A stretch of DNA of 64,000 bases, taken from Psychrobacter sp. MF31. GTDB taxonomy: Bacteria > Pseudomonadota > Gammaproteobacteria > Pseudomonadales > Moraxellaceae. The DNA lies in the NCBI RefSeq assembly GCF_012847335.1, contig NZ_JABBDX010000002.1, forward strand, positions 124,001-188,000, given 5' to 3'. This document shows positions 17,733-27,206 of the stretch, one piece after another (the first letter of the stretch is position 1; each line of letters begins with the position of its first letter). Both the position numbers and the translations under genes were made by a program. The notes beneath the pieces were generated by a model that saw nothing but the letters and a program-made list of their open reading frames with translations, was not told where the DNA came from and ran no database searches.

Positions 17733-19316
17733 ATGGAAAATTTGGTCAATATCGTCAATGGAATTATTTGGAGCCCCGCGCTGGTTTATCTGTGTTTGGG
17801 CGCAGGATTGTTTTACTCCATCATGACGCGCTTTGTTCAGGTGCGCTTGTTTGGTGAGATGATTCGTTTGCTGTTCAAAGGCAAATCTAGTGAGGATGGC
17901 ATTTCCTCATTTCAGGCGCTTGCTGTATCGCTAGCCGGTCGCGTTGGCATGGGGAACATTGCAGGGGTTGCTGCCGCCATCGGCTTTGGTGGTCCTGGCG
18001 CGGTATTTTGGATGTGGGTTGTTGCCTTTTTAGGCGCATCAACCGCTTATGTTGAGTCAACACTTGCTCAGATTTATAAGGAAAAAGACGCGGTCACCGG
18101 TCAATATCGCGGGGGTCCTGCCTACTATTTTGAGCGCGCTTTAAACCAGCGCTGGTATGGGGTGGTATTTGCGATCGCCTCTATCCTTGCTTGTGGCATG
18201 TTCTTGCCTGGTGTTCAAGCAAACGGCGTTATCAATGCGGTCACTCAGGTGATGGGTGAAGGCAATCCGATGAACATTCTTGGCATCGATGTCGGCGCGA
18301 TTCGCTTAAGCGCGCTTGTGGCTATCCTTGTCATTTTAGGGATCATCATTTTTGGTGGTATTAAACGAATTGCGACTTTTACTGAGTTTGTCGTACCGTT
18401 TATGGCGATCGGTTATATTGCTTTAGCCTTGATTATCATGTTTACCAACTTTGAGCGAATCCCTGAAGTGTTCGGCTTGATTATCGGCGATGCCTTCACA
18501 GCGCAAGCAGGCTTTGGTGCGGCGATCGGTTGGGGCGTAAAACGCGGTATTTACTCTAACGAAGCGGGTCAAGGAACAGGACCTCACGCAGCAGGCGCGG
18601 CTGAAGTTGAGCATCCTGCTCAGCAAGGTTTGGTTCAAGCGTTCTCCGTTTATGTGGATACGCTGCTCGTTTGTTCTGCGACCGCATTTATGATCTTGAC
18701 TATGGGAACGTACAATATCCAGTGCTTTGCAGCTAACAAATGTACTACCGCCGCGGATGGCAGCTTTATCATTCAAAACGTGGCAACCGCTACGGAAATC
18801 AACTCGCCTGCCTTCACCCAAATGGCAATGCAGTCGGTTTATGGCGGCTTTGGTAATATCTTTATTGCGCTTGCCGTGTTCTTTTTTGCCTTCACCACCA
18901 TTTTGGCATATTACTATATCGCTGAAGTCAACGTGTCTTACTTGACCCGCTTTATCAGCCGAAATGCCAACCGCACTGGATTATTTTTAGTCAAAGTCCT
19001 CATCATGGCGATGGTCGCTTACGGCGGTCTAAATTCTGCCGGTTATATCTGGACGATTGGCGATATTGGCGTTGGTCTTATGGCTTGGTTGAACATTGTG
19101 GGGATTTTGGTCATCTTCTTTGTAGCTCGACCTACTTTGACGATGCTCAAAGACTACGAAAGACAGCGAAAAGCTGGCGTTGCTCATTATGACTTTGATC
19201 CTGCAAAATTTGGGATCAAAAACGCGCCTTATTGGGAAGAGCGTCATCTCAAACGTCAACAAGCATTGCGTGATGCTGAGATTGGTAGCCAATCTTTAGA
19301 TAAAGAGCTCAAATAA
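17733..19316 (+). CDS. Alanine/glycine:cation symporter (AGCS family)
   Basis: The 527-residue polytopic membrane protein imports alanine or glycine with sodium. The family signature is clear: GAGLFYSIMTRFVQVR near the N-terminus, SLAGRVGMGNIAGVAAAI in the ion-site region, and GWGVKRGIYSNEAGQGTG, with about eleven hydrophobic segments. The C-terminal tail is hydrophilic. AGGAAG stands 6 bases upstream of the ATG. The gene is monocistronic, followed by its own terminator. Whether alanine or glycine is preferred cannot be told. Confidence 0.95.
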   Translation: MENLVNIVNGIIWSPALVYLCLGAGLFYSIMTRFVQVRLFGEMIRLLFKGKSSEDGISSFQALAVSLAGRVGMGNIAGVAAAIGFGGPGAVFWMWVVAFLGASTAYVESTLAQIYKEKDAVTGQYRGGPAYYFERALNQRWYGVVFAIASILACGMFLPGVQANGVINAVTQVMGEGNPMNILGIDVGAIRLSALVAILVILGIIIFGGIKRIATFTEFVVPFMAIGYIALALIIMFTNFERIPEVFGLIIGDAFTAQAGFGAAIGWGVKRGIYSNEAGQGTGPHAAGAAEVEHPAQQGLVQAFSVYVDTLLVCSATAFMILTMGTYNIQCFAANKCTTAADGSFIIQNVATATEINSPAFTQMAMQSVYGGFGNIFIALAVFFFAFTTILAYYYIAEVNVSYLTRFISRNANRTGLFLVKVLIMAMVAYGGLNSAGYIWTIGDIGVGLMAWLNIVGILVIFFVARPTLTMLKDYERQRKAGVAHYDFDPAKFGIKNAPYWEERHLKRQQALRDAEIGSQSLDKELK

Positions 19317-19346
19317 CGGGTGTTTAAATAGCTGATTTAACTGTTC

Positions 19347-19379
19347 AAAAAATCCTAAGCGGCGGCTTGGGATTTTTTA
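19347..19379 (+). terminator. Rho-independent terminator of the symporter gene
   Basis: Stem AAAATCCTAAGC/GCTTGGGATTTT with loop GGCG (one G-T pair), followed by T residues. Confidence 0.88.
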
Positions 19380-19419
19380 TTGCCGACTGCTTTTGTTGAT
19401 CCGCTAAAAATCGCTCAAC

Positions 19420-19453
19420 AAAAAAAAGCCTGACCATTTGCCAAGCTTTTTTT
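19420..19453 (-). terminator. Rho-independent terminator of the first fasciclin gene
   Basis: On the minus strand AGCTTGGC pairs with GTCAGGCT (two G-T pairs) and is followed by eight T residues. It lies 13 bases after the stop of the minus-strand gene. Confidence 0.75.
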
Positions 19454-19465
19454 AGTGGTAAAAAT

Positions 19466-20107
19466 TTATTGTTTTGGCAGCAGTACTTTATCGATCACAT
19501 GAACCACGCCATTACTGGCTAATATGTCGGTTTTGGCAATGCTCGCCTTGTTGCCACTGGCATCGGTGATCATGTTGTCTTTATCAATCATAAACGTTTG
19601 ACCATTGACCGTTTTGATGTCAGTACCATAAGGAATGTCGGCAGCTTTAACTTCTTGCTCTGGGATAACGTGGTAGCTTAGTACCGCTTTGAGCATCTCT
19701 TTATCAGCAAATAGCTGTTCTTTGGTCATGTTGAGTTTGGTCAATAGCTCATCAAATGCCGCGTTGGTTGGCGCAAATACGGTAAAGCGACCGTTTTCTG
19801 ACATCAAGGTGGTGTCAAGCCCCACATCTTTAAGCGCAGCAGTAAGCGTGCTTAAATCTGGCGTTTCGGCGGCGATCTCGCCGATGGTTTTTTCAGAAAC
19901 GTTGGCAGCTGCAGGATCCATCTCATCAACAGGCGCTTCAGGAACGACCGCTGGTGCCGGTTCTGCTTCTGTGGTTGAGGCAGGCGTTGCAGGCTCAGTG
20001 GTGGTTGCCGCAGCGTCTGTTTCATCCGCAGGCTTGGTGTTGTTACTACAAGCCGAAAGTGCCATCATTGCAGCAATTGATAATGGAAGTAAGCTCTTTT
20101 TTAGCAT
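19466..20107 (-). CDS. Fasciclin (FAS1) domain lipoprotein
   Basis: The 213-residue protein starts with a lipoprotein signal (lipobox LSAC, Cys20) and an Ala/Glu/Pro/Thr-rich linker to about residue 75. One FAS1 domain (about 80-213) follows, with the hallmarks GRFTVFAPTNAAFDEL, the YHVIP box and NGVVHVIDKVLLP. FAS1 domains mediate adhesion or surface interactions; the partner here is unknown. AAGGATAAG precedes the ATG. It lies directly downstream of a paralogue on the same strand, and a 20-base tandem repeat occupies its upstream region. Confidence 0.92.
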   Translation of the reverse strand: MLKKSLLPLSIAAMMALSACSNNTKPADETDAAATTTEPATPASTTEAEPAPAVVPEAPVDEMDPAAANVSEKTIGEIAAETPDLSTLTAALKDVGLDTTLMSENGRFTVFAPTNAAFDELLTKLNMTKEQLFADKEMLKAVLSYHVIPEQEVKAADIPYGTDIKTVNGQTFMIDKDNMITDASGNKASIAKTDILASNGVVHVIDKVLLPKQ

Positions 20108-20147
20108 GGTCTTATCCTTTTATATATTAAGATGGTTAGGTATTAAT

Positions 20148-20187
20148 CTTGTTTGATATTAAAAAAACTTGTTTGGTATCAAAAAAA
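20148..20187. repeat. Tandem 20-base direct repeat
   Basis: Two adjacent 20-base units beginning CTTGTTTG and ending in seven A residues (20148-20167 and 20168-20187) differ at only two positions. They lie between the two fasciclin genes, in the 94-base upstream region of the second one. Confidence 0.8.
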
Positions 20188-20201
20188 TATAAACGCTTGT
20201 C

Positions 20202-20756
20202 TTATTTTGGCATTAACACATGATCGATCACATGGATCACGCCATTACTTGCTTTAATGTCGGTTTTGATAATATTGGTCGTGCGTCCCATTTCATCCAT
20301 CAGCTGACCTGTTGCTGTAACCATCAGCGGATCATTGCTGAGCGTCATCACATTGCCAGATTTCAAATCGCTGCTATAAAGAGCTTTGTTGCCATTGATA
20401 ACGTGATAGCCCAAGATTTTGGTGAGTAGTGGCTTGTTGGCAAACAGTTGCGCTTTGGTCATTCCGGTTTGTTGCAAGGCTTGGACAAAAGCGTCATTGG
20501 TTGGCGCAAAAATGGTAAAGTTGGCATTTGGGTTGGCAAGCACGCCCGTCAGCCCTGCCGCTTGAACCGCCTCGACAAGGAGTGAAAAATCAGGATTGCT
20601 TTGCGCCACTTGCAATAAGTTCATATTAGCGGTCGCCGAGGTTGCAGCCACCGGTTTTGTCACCACGGTTTTTTGTGGCATGATGTTGTTACAACCACTG
20701 AGCGCTGCAAGGCTGACGGCAAGCGCGCTGATAGCAGCACCTCGTAAAATTGTCAT
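20202..20756 (-). CDS. Fasciclin (FAS1) domain lipoprotein, paralogue
   Basis: The 184-residue protein has a lipoprotein signal with lipobox LSGC (Cys22), a short linker and one FAS1 domain: ANFTIFAPTNDAFVQAL, GYHVINGNKALY, NGVIHVIDHVLMPK. It is clearly related to the next gene downstream but lacks the long acidic linker. AAGGATCACTTT lies before the ATG. The pair probably arose by tandem duplication. Shared transcription is likely but the repeat between them may hold a second promoter. Confidence 0.92.
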   Translation of the reverse strand: MTILRGAAISALAVSLAALSGCNNIMPQKTVVTKPVAATSATANMNLLQVAQSNPDFSLLVEAVQAAGLTGVLANPNANFTIFAPTNDAFVQALQQTGMTKAQLFANKPLLTKILGYHVINGNKALYSSDLKSGNVMTLSNDPLMVTATGQLMDEMGRTTNIIKTDIKASNGVIHVIDHVLMPK

Positions 20757-21352
20757 AAAGTGATCCTTAATAATGGGATGATGATTGGCATTCGGCGGCA
20801 GCGGTTATTATCTGCTGTTTAACTAATCGCCGTTCGAATTTGAGCTTAAAACCGGTGACAACCGTGAGCTTAATTTTAAAAACATAAAGCAAAAATGATT
20901 AAGCTGTTATAACAAGATCGTTATTAAATCTTTTCAAAGTGAACTACCAAGTTTATTTAATACTGCCGCTAAACCATGATTTCGCTTTGCTTTTGGTTAT
21001 TTGTTTAAATAATATGAAAAATTGCTTTAAACTCACAAAATTAAATTACCACATTACGCTTGGAAAACTAATTTGCAATTACGCTGTTATTTGTAAGCTT
21101 GATGTAACTTTTGTTTATTTTCTAGCCAAATTTTTGATTTCGCAGTAATTAACTGCGGTTAAAGCTATTTTTAAACCATTATTCAATCACTTTTCCATTA
21201 TTAATATTGGTTTTGATGGCTCAAACTGTTCGGCATAAAGTGACCCGTTTTTCATGGTAAAATAGCCATTATTTACCCTTTTAACGCCTCTTTATTGCCT
21301 TCCTTTTTCGATTCATTTTTTCTTATTTTTCTTTGATATAAGCAGTCATTTT
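20757..21352. other. AT-rich divergent intergenic region upstream of metH
   Basis: These 596 bases separate the fasciclin genes from metH. I see a small hairpin (CGCAGT, loop AATTA, ACTGCG, at 21141-21157) and a repeated GAGCTTAA near 20843-20880. No B12-box riboswitch core is apparent upstream of metH. The 69-codon open frame at 20939 has no ribosome-binding site and no recognisable protein character, and I do not call it. Confidence 0.5.
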
Positions 21353-24300
21353 ATGAGCACAGCCCACGCCCCGACCTCAAGCAGCAAATCCATTATTACT
21401 ACCAACCCAAGCGATTTTGAATTGACGCCGCCTACGGCTTTTAACTTTAAAGCCCAGCAAATGACGGCGCGCGAGCGGCTTGTCGATATCTTAACCCGCC
21501 GAATTATGATGCTTGATGGCGCAATGGGAACGCACATCCAAACGTATAAGCTCAATGAGGCTGACTATCGCGGCGAGCGCTTTGCCGATATTGCGCAAGA
21601 TGTAAAAGGCAATAATGACTTGCTCGTGCTCACGCAGCCTAAAATGATTCAAGACATTCACCGAGCGCACCTACAAGCCGGCGCAGACATCATCGAGACC
21701 AACAGCTTTAACGGTACGCGGCTGTCGATGGCAGATTATAATATGCAGCATTTGGTGCCAGAAATGAACCGTGAGGCGGCAAGAATTGCTCGCGAAGTGG
21801 CGGACGAATTCACCAAAAAAACGCCCGACAAGCCGCGATTTGTGGCGGGTGTCATTGGTCCAACGTCAAGAACTTGTTCGTTGTCGCCCGATGTCAATGA
21901 CCCTGCTTTTCGCAACATTACCTTTGATGAGTTGGTGCTCAATTACCGCGAGGCGACGCTTGCTTTAATCGCAGGTGGCGTGGATATCATTTTGATTGAA
22001 ACCATTTTTGATACGCTAAACGCGAAAGCGGCGATTTTTGCGGTGACGGGCGTGTTTGAAGATATCGGTTTTGAATTGCCGATTATGATTTCAGGAACGA
22101 TTACTGACGCCTCAGGGCGAACGCTGTCAGGACAAACGGCAGAAGCGTTTTATAACTCGATTCGCCATGCCAAGCCGTTATCGGTCGGCTTTAACTGTGC
22201 GCTTGGGGCGGATGCGCTCAGACCGCATATCCAAACACTGTCAAACATTGCTGATACTTTTGTTTCCGCGCATCCAAACGCAGGATTACCCAACGAGTTT
22301 GGCGAGTATGACGAGACGGCGGAAGAAACCGCCGCGCTGCTTGAAGGCTTTGCCAAAGCGGGCATTTTAAATATCGTTGGCGGCTGCTGTGGCACAACCC
22401 CTGAGCACATCCGCCAAATTGCTAATATGGTTGCCAACTTTCCGCCACGCGCCATTCCTGAAATTCCACCTGCCTGCCGATTGTCAGGGCTTGAGCCGTT
22501 TAACATCACCAAAGATAGCTTGTTTGTCAACGTCGGTGAGCGCACCAATGTGACCGGCTCTAAGAAGTTTTTACGTTTAATTAAAACCGAAGCTTATCTT
22601 GAGGCGCTTGATGTGGCTCGCGACCAAGTCGAGGGCGGCGCGCAGATCGTTGATATCAACATGGACGAGGGTATGCTCGACTCCAAGCAGGCGATGATTC
22701 ATTTTATCAACTTGGTATCGGGCGAGCCGGACATCAGCCGAGTACCGTTAATGATTGACTCCTCAAAATGGGACATCATTGAGGAAGGACTCAAGCGCTC
22801 GCAAGGCAAATGCGTGGTGAACTCGATATCACTCAAAGAAGGCTACGACGAGTTTGTTGAGCGCGCCCGCCTCTGTATGCGTTACGGTGCGGCGGTGATC
22901 GTGATGGCGTTTGATGAAGACGGTCAAGCGGACACCGAGCAGCGCAAGATTGAGATTTGTCAGCGCAGTTATAACGTACTTGTTAATGAAGTGGGCTTCC
23001 CATCAGAAGATATTATTTTTGACCCGAACATTTTTGCCGTTGCCACCGGAATTACCGAGCACAACAATTACGGCGCGGACTTTATCAATGCCACGCGCTG
23101 GATTACCGACAATCTGCCCAATGCCATGGTCTCAGGCGGCGTGTCCAACGTATCATTTAGCTTTCGCGGCAATCCCATCCGCGAGGCGATCAACTCGGTG
23201 TTTTTATACCACGCCATCAAAAATGGCTTGACTATGGGCATCGTCAACCCCTCGATGCTTGAGCTTTACGACGACATTCCAAAGGAAGCTCGAGACGCCA
23301 TTGAGGACGTCATGCTCAACCGAAACCAAGGCGAATCAGGTCAAGACGCCACCGAACGGCTCATGACCATTGCCGAAACCTATCAAAACGGCGGCAAGAA
23401 AAAAGACGCGACCGCCGATTTGGCTTGGCGTGACGACACCGTCGAAAAGCGCATCGAATACGCGCTCGTCAAAGGTATCACCACCTATATTGAAGCCGAC
23501 ACCGAAGAAGCAAGGCTAAAATACCCACGACCGCTTGAGGTCATCGAAGGTCCACTAATGGACGGTATGAACGTCGTTGGTGATTTGTTTGGCGCAGGCA
23601 AAATGTTTTTACCGCAAGTGGTCAAATCGGCACGCGTGATGAAGCAGTCGGTGGCTTGGCTTAACCCTTTTATCGAAGCGGAAAAAGTTGAAGGCGAAGC
23701 CAAAGGTAAAATCCTTATGGCAACGGTCAAAGGCGACGTTCACGACATCGGCAAAAACATCGTTGGCGTCGTTCTTGGCTGTAACGGTTATGAAATTGTC
23801 GATTTGGGCGTGATGGTACCTTGCGAAAAAATCCTTGATACCGCCATTAAAGAGAACGTCGATATCATCGGCTTATCAGGACTGATTACCCCAAGCCTTG
23901 ATGAGATGGTCTATGTCGCCAAACAAATGCAAGAGCGCGGCATGGATTTGCCGCTGATGATTGGCGGCGCGACCACCTCAAAAGCGCATACGGCGGTCAA
24001 AATCGAGCCGCAATATCAAAATGATGCCGTCATTTATGTGGCGGATGCCTCGCGCTCGGTCGGCGTGGTGACTAAATTATTGTCCAAAGAAAACCGCCAA
24101 GAGCTGATTGATGAAACACGCGAGGACTATATCAAGGTTCGTGAGCGCTTGGCAAAACGTCAGCCCAAAGCTGCCAAACTGTCTTATAAAGACTCCGTTG
24201 AGCTTGGCTTTCAATTTGATTGGGACAACTACGTGCCGCCGACCCCAAATCAGCTTGGCAAAGTAGTGCTTGAGGATTATCCGATTGCCAACTTATTGCC

Positions 24301-25147
24301 CTTTATCGATTGGACGCCGTTTTTTATCTCGTGGGGACTTGCCGGAAAATATCCTAAAATCTTGCAAGATGATGTTGTTGGTGAAGCAGCAACGGATTTG
24401 TTCGATAACGCGCAAACCTTACTTGATAAATTAATCAATGAAAAACTCATCACTGCAAAAGGCGTGTTTACTCTCATGCCTGCTCGCCGAACCGGCGCGG
24501 ATACCGTCACCGTTTTTGACGCTGACCCTAATAATGGCGGCAAAGTGACCTATCAGTTTGAGCATTTGCGCCAACAAAGCGACAAGGCCAGCGGCAAGCC
24601 CAACTTTAGCTTAGCCGATTTTATCTCGCCCTCCATCAATCATACCGACTATTTGGGCGGCTTTACCGTCACCATCGTCGGCGCGGAACAGCTTGCCGAA
24701 GATTACAAGGCGGCAGGCGACGACTATAACGCCATCATGGTGCAAGCGCTTTGCGACCGCTTAGCTGAAGCCTTTGCCGAGCATTTGCATAAGCTCATCC
24801 GCACCGAGTATTGGGGCTATCAGCCGGACGAGTCGCTTGATAACGAGGCGCTCATCAAAGAAAAATACGTCGGTATCCGCCCCGCCCCCGGCTACTCTGC
24901 CTGCCCCGAGCATACCGAAAAAGGCAAGCTGTTTGATTGGCTTGGCACGACGGACGCTATCGGAACGCGGTTGACCGAAAGCTTTGCCATGTGGCCGGCG
25001 TCCTCGGTCAGCGGCTTTTATTACTCGCACCCTGACAGCGAATACTTTAACGTTGGTAAAATTAGCACTGACCAACTTGAGGACTATGCGGCGCGAAAAG
25101 GTTGGGATTTGAAAACGGCAGAGAAGTGGTTGAATCCGAATTTGTAG
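21353..25147 (+). CDS. metH: Cobalamin-dependent methionine synthase
   Basis: MetH transfers a methyl group from methyltetrahydrofolate to homocysteine through bound cobalamin. The 1264 residues cover all four modules. The homocysteine/Zn domain (about 40-370) has [19 protein letters not shown] and [10 protein letters not shown] supplying the Zn cysteines. The pterin domain (about 385-650) has [14 protein letters not shown]. The cap and B12 domain has GDVHDIGKN with the cobalt-ligand His797. The C-terminal SAM-dependent reactivation domain has [14 protein letters not shown] and the [15 protein letters not shown] region. An N-terminal extension of about 30 residues precedes the first domain. 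Shine-Dalgarno is weak. Confidence 0.98.
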   Translation: MSTAHAPTSSSKSIITTNPSDFELTPPTAFNFKAQQMTARERLVDILTRRIMMLDGAMGTHIQTYKLNEADYRGERFADIAQDVKGNNDLLVLTQPKMIQDIHRAHLQAGADIIETNSFNGTRLSMADYNMQHLVPEMNREAARIAREVADEFTKKTPDKPRFVAGVIGPTSRTCSLSPDVNDPAFRNITFDELVLNYREATLALIAGGVDIILIETIFDTLNAKAAIFAVTGVFEDIGFELPIMISGTITDASGRTLSGQTAEAFYNSIRHAKPLSVGFNCALGADALRPHIQTLSNIADTFVSAHPNAGLPNEFGEYDETAEETAALLEGFAKAGILNIVGGCCGTTPEHIRQIANMVANFPPRAIPEIPPACRLSGLEPFNITKDSLFVNVGERTNVTGSKKFLRLIKTEAYLEALDVARDQVEGGAQIVDINMDEGMLDSKQAMIHFINLVSGEPDISRVPLMIDSSKWDIIEEGLKRSQGKCVVNSISLKEGYDEFVERARLCMRYGAAVIVMAFDEDGQADTEQRKIEICQRSYNVLVNEVGFPSEDIIFDPNIFAVATGITEHNNYGADFINATRWITDNLPNAMVSGGVSNVSFSFRGNPIREAINSVFLYHAIKNGLTMGIVNPSMLELYDDIPKEARDAIEDVMLNRNQGESGQDATERLMTIAETYQNGGKKKDATADLAWRDDTVEKRIEYALVKGITTYIEADTEEARLKYPRPLEVIEGPLMDGMNVVGDLFGAGKMFLPQVVKSARVMKQSVAWLNPFIEAEKVEGEAKGKILMATVKGDVHDIGKNIVGVVLGCNGYEIVDLGVMVPCEKILDTAIKENVDIIGLSGLITPSLDEMVYVAKQMQERGMDLPLMIGGATTSKAHTAVKIEPQYQNDAVIYVADASRSVGVVTKLLSKENRQELIDETREDYIKVRERLAKRQPKAAKLSYKDSVELGFQFDWDNYVPPTPNQLGKVVLEDYPIANLLPFIDWTPFFISWGLAGKYPKILQDDVVGEAATDLFDNAQTLLDKLINEKLITAKGVFTLMPARRTGADTVTVFDADPNNGGKVTYQFEHLRQQSDKASGKPNFSLADFISPSINHTDYLGGFTVTIVGAEQLAEDYKAAGDDYNAIMVQALCDRLAEAFAEHLHKLIRTEYWGYQPDESLDNEALIKEKYVGIRPAPGYSACPEHTEKGKLFDWLGTTDAIGTRLTESFAMWPASSVSGFYYSHPDSEYFNVGKISTDQLEDYAARKGWDLKTAEKWLNPNL

Positions 25148-25210
25148 TTCATTACTAACTTCTTATATTTTCTATAAATAAGAAAGTATGCAGATGGGTT
25201 AAATATTTTT

Positions 25211-25242
25211 AAAAGGTATGAACATCTTGCTTCATACCTTTT
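25211..25242 (+). terminator. Rho-independent terminator of metH
   Basis: A perfect 12-bp stem (AAAAGGTATGAA and complement) with an 8-base loop, ending in TTTT, about 65 bases past the metH stop. The stem reads similarly on both strands. Confidence 0.85.
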
Positions 25243-25310
25243 CTCTTGTGAAATATATTGCTTAATGGCATTATTAAAACCTGCTTCATGACATAAAGGT
25301 AACTATTAAA

Positions 25311-26960
25311 ATGTATGACAATGCATTGGAAAACCCAAAAACTATTAGACAACTTTTCCAAAACTTAAAAGAAATCAGAATACCAGCATATCAACGCGCA
25401 TATAGTTGGGAGCAGAAACATTGTGAGCAATTTTTTGAAGACCTTATGGAACAGAATGGTAAAAGCTATTATTTAGGTCAACTCTTATTTGAAAAAGATG
25501 AAAGTAAGTTCTTTATTATTGATGGGCAACAGCGTCTTACTACTACCCTATTATTTCTCTCTGCCCTAAGCAAAGTGAAATATTTAAGAGATGAAGATAC
25601 TACAGCTATTAAAAACACCTATTTAACTGATGTTTTTAGAACGATTGAAGATGATCAGGTTATATTTAAGAAAGTAACCCAAAAACATCTAGTATCAAAA
25701 ATTGATAATACTGAAACGCTTTCTCAAAAGCGAATTATTGACGCATTTGTATTATTTGAAACTAAATTAAATAATTTAAAGAGTGATAGGTTATCCCAAT
25801 TACAGTATTCTCTTGAAACTGCGGTGATAAATACGTTTTATATCTCAAGTAAAGTTGAAGCAACGCAACTTTTTGAATACCAAAATAATCGAGGCAAGTC
25901 TTTATCTACATTTGAAATAATTAAAGCTTATTTAATGCATCAGCTTTATGTATACAGCATGGATAATGATCAAGCAAATAACGCAGTAAAGGATATCCAA
26001 AATATTATTTCTAAAATCTATAGATATATTGAATCTGTAGAAGGTTATTTTAGCGAAAATGAACTTCTTAATAATTACTGCCTTTTATTTTACGGAATCC
26101 AAGGTACAGCCGAAGACATCAAAAAACAACTAACCAAGCAATCTGACAGACTAGCTTGGATTCAATTATTCTTTGAAAATTTTGTAGAATTCACTCATAG
26201 TGCCAAGAGTATAGTTGCAAATAAAGACGACACTACATTATCTAATCTTTTCTTACTTGGTAATGCTACCAACTGGAAGATCATTACTCTAGCCTTATAT
26301 TATAAAGGTGACAACTCGGGTAATAAATATCGAAACATATTAAAACTACTCGAAATTCTATGTTTTAAGTTAAAGCTAGGTGACTATCGTACTGATAGGC
26401 TTCCTACTTTTGCAAGACATTACTTTAATAAGCTAAATGACGACAGCCTCAATACTCTCTATAATGAGATAAAGACAGCTACTGAAGTAGGTTTTAAGTG
26501 GTATTGGAATGAGAATGATAGATTCAAGAATATAATATATAATTATTTTGATAATAATAAAATGCATTACAGTGGAAATAGAATTAAGTTTGTATTATGG
26601 CAATACGAAAATCACTTACGCTCAAAGAATCGTTCAGGGTCACTAATAGATAAAGCACTATTTGATGATTATACAATAGAACATATTAACCCTCAAAACC
26701 CTAAGCAAAAAGAACATTCAGAGTTATTTAAGACAGACTACCTACATCTATCAGGAAATCTAGCTTTATTGACAAAGAGTCAAAATAGTCAGTTTACTAA
26801 TAAGTCTTTCGAAGATAAACGAGATTTATTTCAAAACACTGCCTTGACTAGCTATACGGAGATTAGAAATAACGCTCAATGGGAGGAAAATGAAATTCTA
26901 AATCGTCATGAAAAAATTTCTAACTTTGCTAAAGCATATTTTGATACTTCAAAACTGTAA
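25311..26960 (+). CDS. DUF262/DUF1524 protein (GmrSD-type restriction nuclease family)
   Basis: The 549-residue protein joins an N-terminal DUF262 domain (ParB/Srx-like nucleotide-using fold) to a C-terminal DUF1524 HNH-type nuclease domain, as in GmrS-GmrD enzymes that cut modified phage DNA. DUF262 motifs: IPAYQRAYSW (about 24-33), IIDGQQRLTT (DGQQR at 71-75) and NNRGKSLSTFEIIKAYL. DUF1524 motifs: EHINPQ (457-462, with His458), SGNLALL (481-487) and NSQFTNKSFEDKR (492-504). All expected catalytic residues appear intact. Base composition is visibly more AT-rich than in neighbours and codon use differs, which suggests horizontal acquisition. It stands alone between two hairpins with no methylase partner. 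Target and phage range are unknown. Confidence 0.9.
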   Translation: MYDNALENPKTIRQLFQNLKEIRIPAYQRAYSWEQKHCEQFFEDLMEQNGKSYYLGQLLFEKDESKFFIIDGQQRLTTTLLFLSALSKVKYLRDEDTTAIKNTYLTDVFRTIEDDQVIFKKVTQKHLVSKIDNTETLSQKRIIDAFVLFETKLNNLKSDRLSQLQYSLETAVINTFYISSKVEATQLFEYQNNRGKSLSTFEIIKAYLMHQLYVYSMDNDQANNAVKDIQNIISKIYRYIESVEGYFSENELLNNYCLLFYGIQGTAEDIKKQLTKQSDRLAWIQLFFENFVEFTHSAKSIVANKDDTTLSNLFLLGNATNWKIITLALYYKGDNSGNKYRNILKLLEILCFKLKLGDYRTDRLPTFARHYFNKLNDDSLNTLYNEIKTATEVGFKWYWNENDRFKNIIYNYFDNNKMHYSGNRIKFVLWQYENHLRSKNRSGSLIDKALFDDYTIEHINPQNPKQKEHSELFKTDYLHLSGNLALLTKSQNSQFTNKSFEDKRDLFQNTALTSYTEIRNNAQWEENEILNRHEKISNFAKAYFDTSKL

Positions 26961-26980
26961 TTAGTTTAACAGCAAAAATA

Positions 26981-27032
26981 CCGCCACCTCTATCCAGCTC
27001 CTTTAGTAACGTTAGGCTGGAAAATGTGGCGG
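26981..27032 (+). terminator. Bipartite hairpin / probable terminator after the DUF262 gene
   Basis: Outer stem CCGCCAC (26981-26987) pairs with GTGGCGG (27026-27032) and an inner stem CCAGC/GCTGG pairs within it, leaving a 17-base apical loop that contains the palindrome TAACGTTA. TTTTC follows. It lies 20 bases past the stop and could stop transcription from both sides. Confidence 0.6.
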
Positions 27033-27044
27033 TTTTCTATTGTC

Positions 27045-27194
27045 TTAACTATCACCTTTATCCTTACCCCGCCGACACTTTTCCGAACAATACACCACCT
27101 GTTCCCAATCCTTTTCCCACTTTTTACGCCAAGCAAACGGCTTTTGGCAAACGGGGCAGATTTTTTGCGGTAAGTTGACTTTTTTATGTGCCAT
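27045..27194 (-). CDS. DUF2256 small zinc-ribbon protein
   Basis: The 49-residue protein reads [16 protein letters not shown] followed by [14 protein letters not shown], with a second pair in VVYCSEKC, then a basic tail. Four cysteines in CPVC and CSEKC form the zinc ribbon typical of DUF2256, a family often linked to photolyase/cryptochrome genes, though none is next to it here. AAGGGG lies 8 bases before the ATG. It follows the TolB-like gene upstream by only 12 bases, so the order is out of step with that gene's stop: this gene lies downstream of it on the same strand and is probably cotranscribed. Confidence 0.88.
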   Translation of the reverse strand: MAHKKVNLPQKICPVCQKPFAWRKKWEKDWEQVVYCSEKCRRGKDKGDS

Positions 27195-27206
27195 AAGTTG
27201 ACCCCT

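Noticed and set aside
20939-21148. 69-codon plus-strand open frame before metH
   Set aside because: No Shine-Dalgarno, AT-rich composition and no recognisable protein pattern; reads as chance frame in intergenic DNA.
20757-21352. Cobalamin or SAM riboswitch upstream of metH
   Set aside because: No B12-box or SAM aptamer core could be found in the leader.
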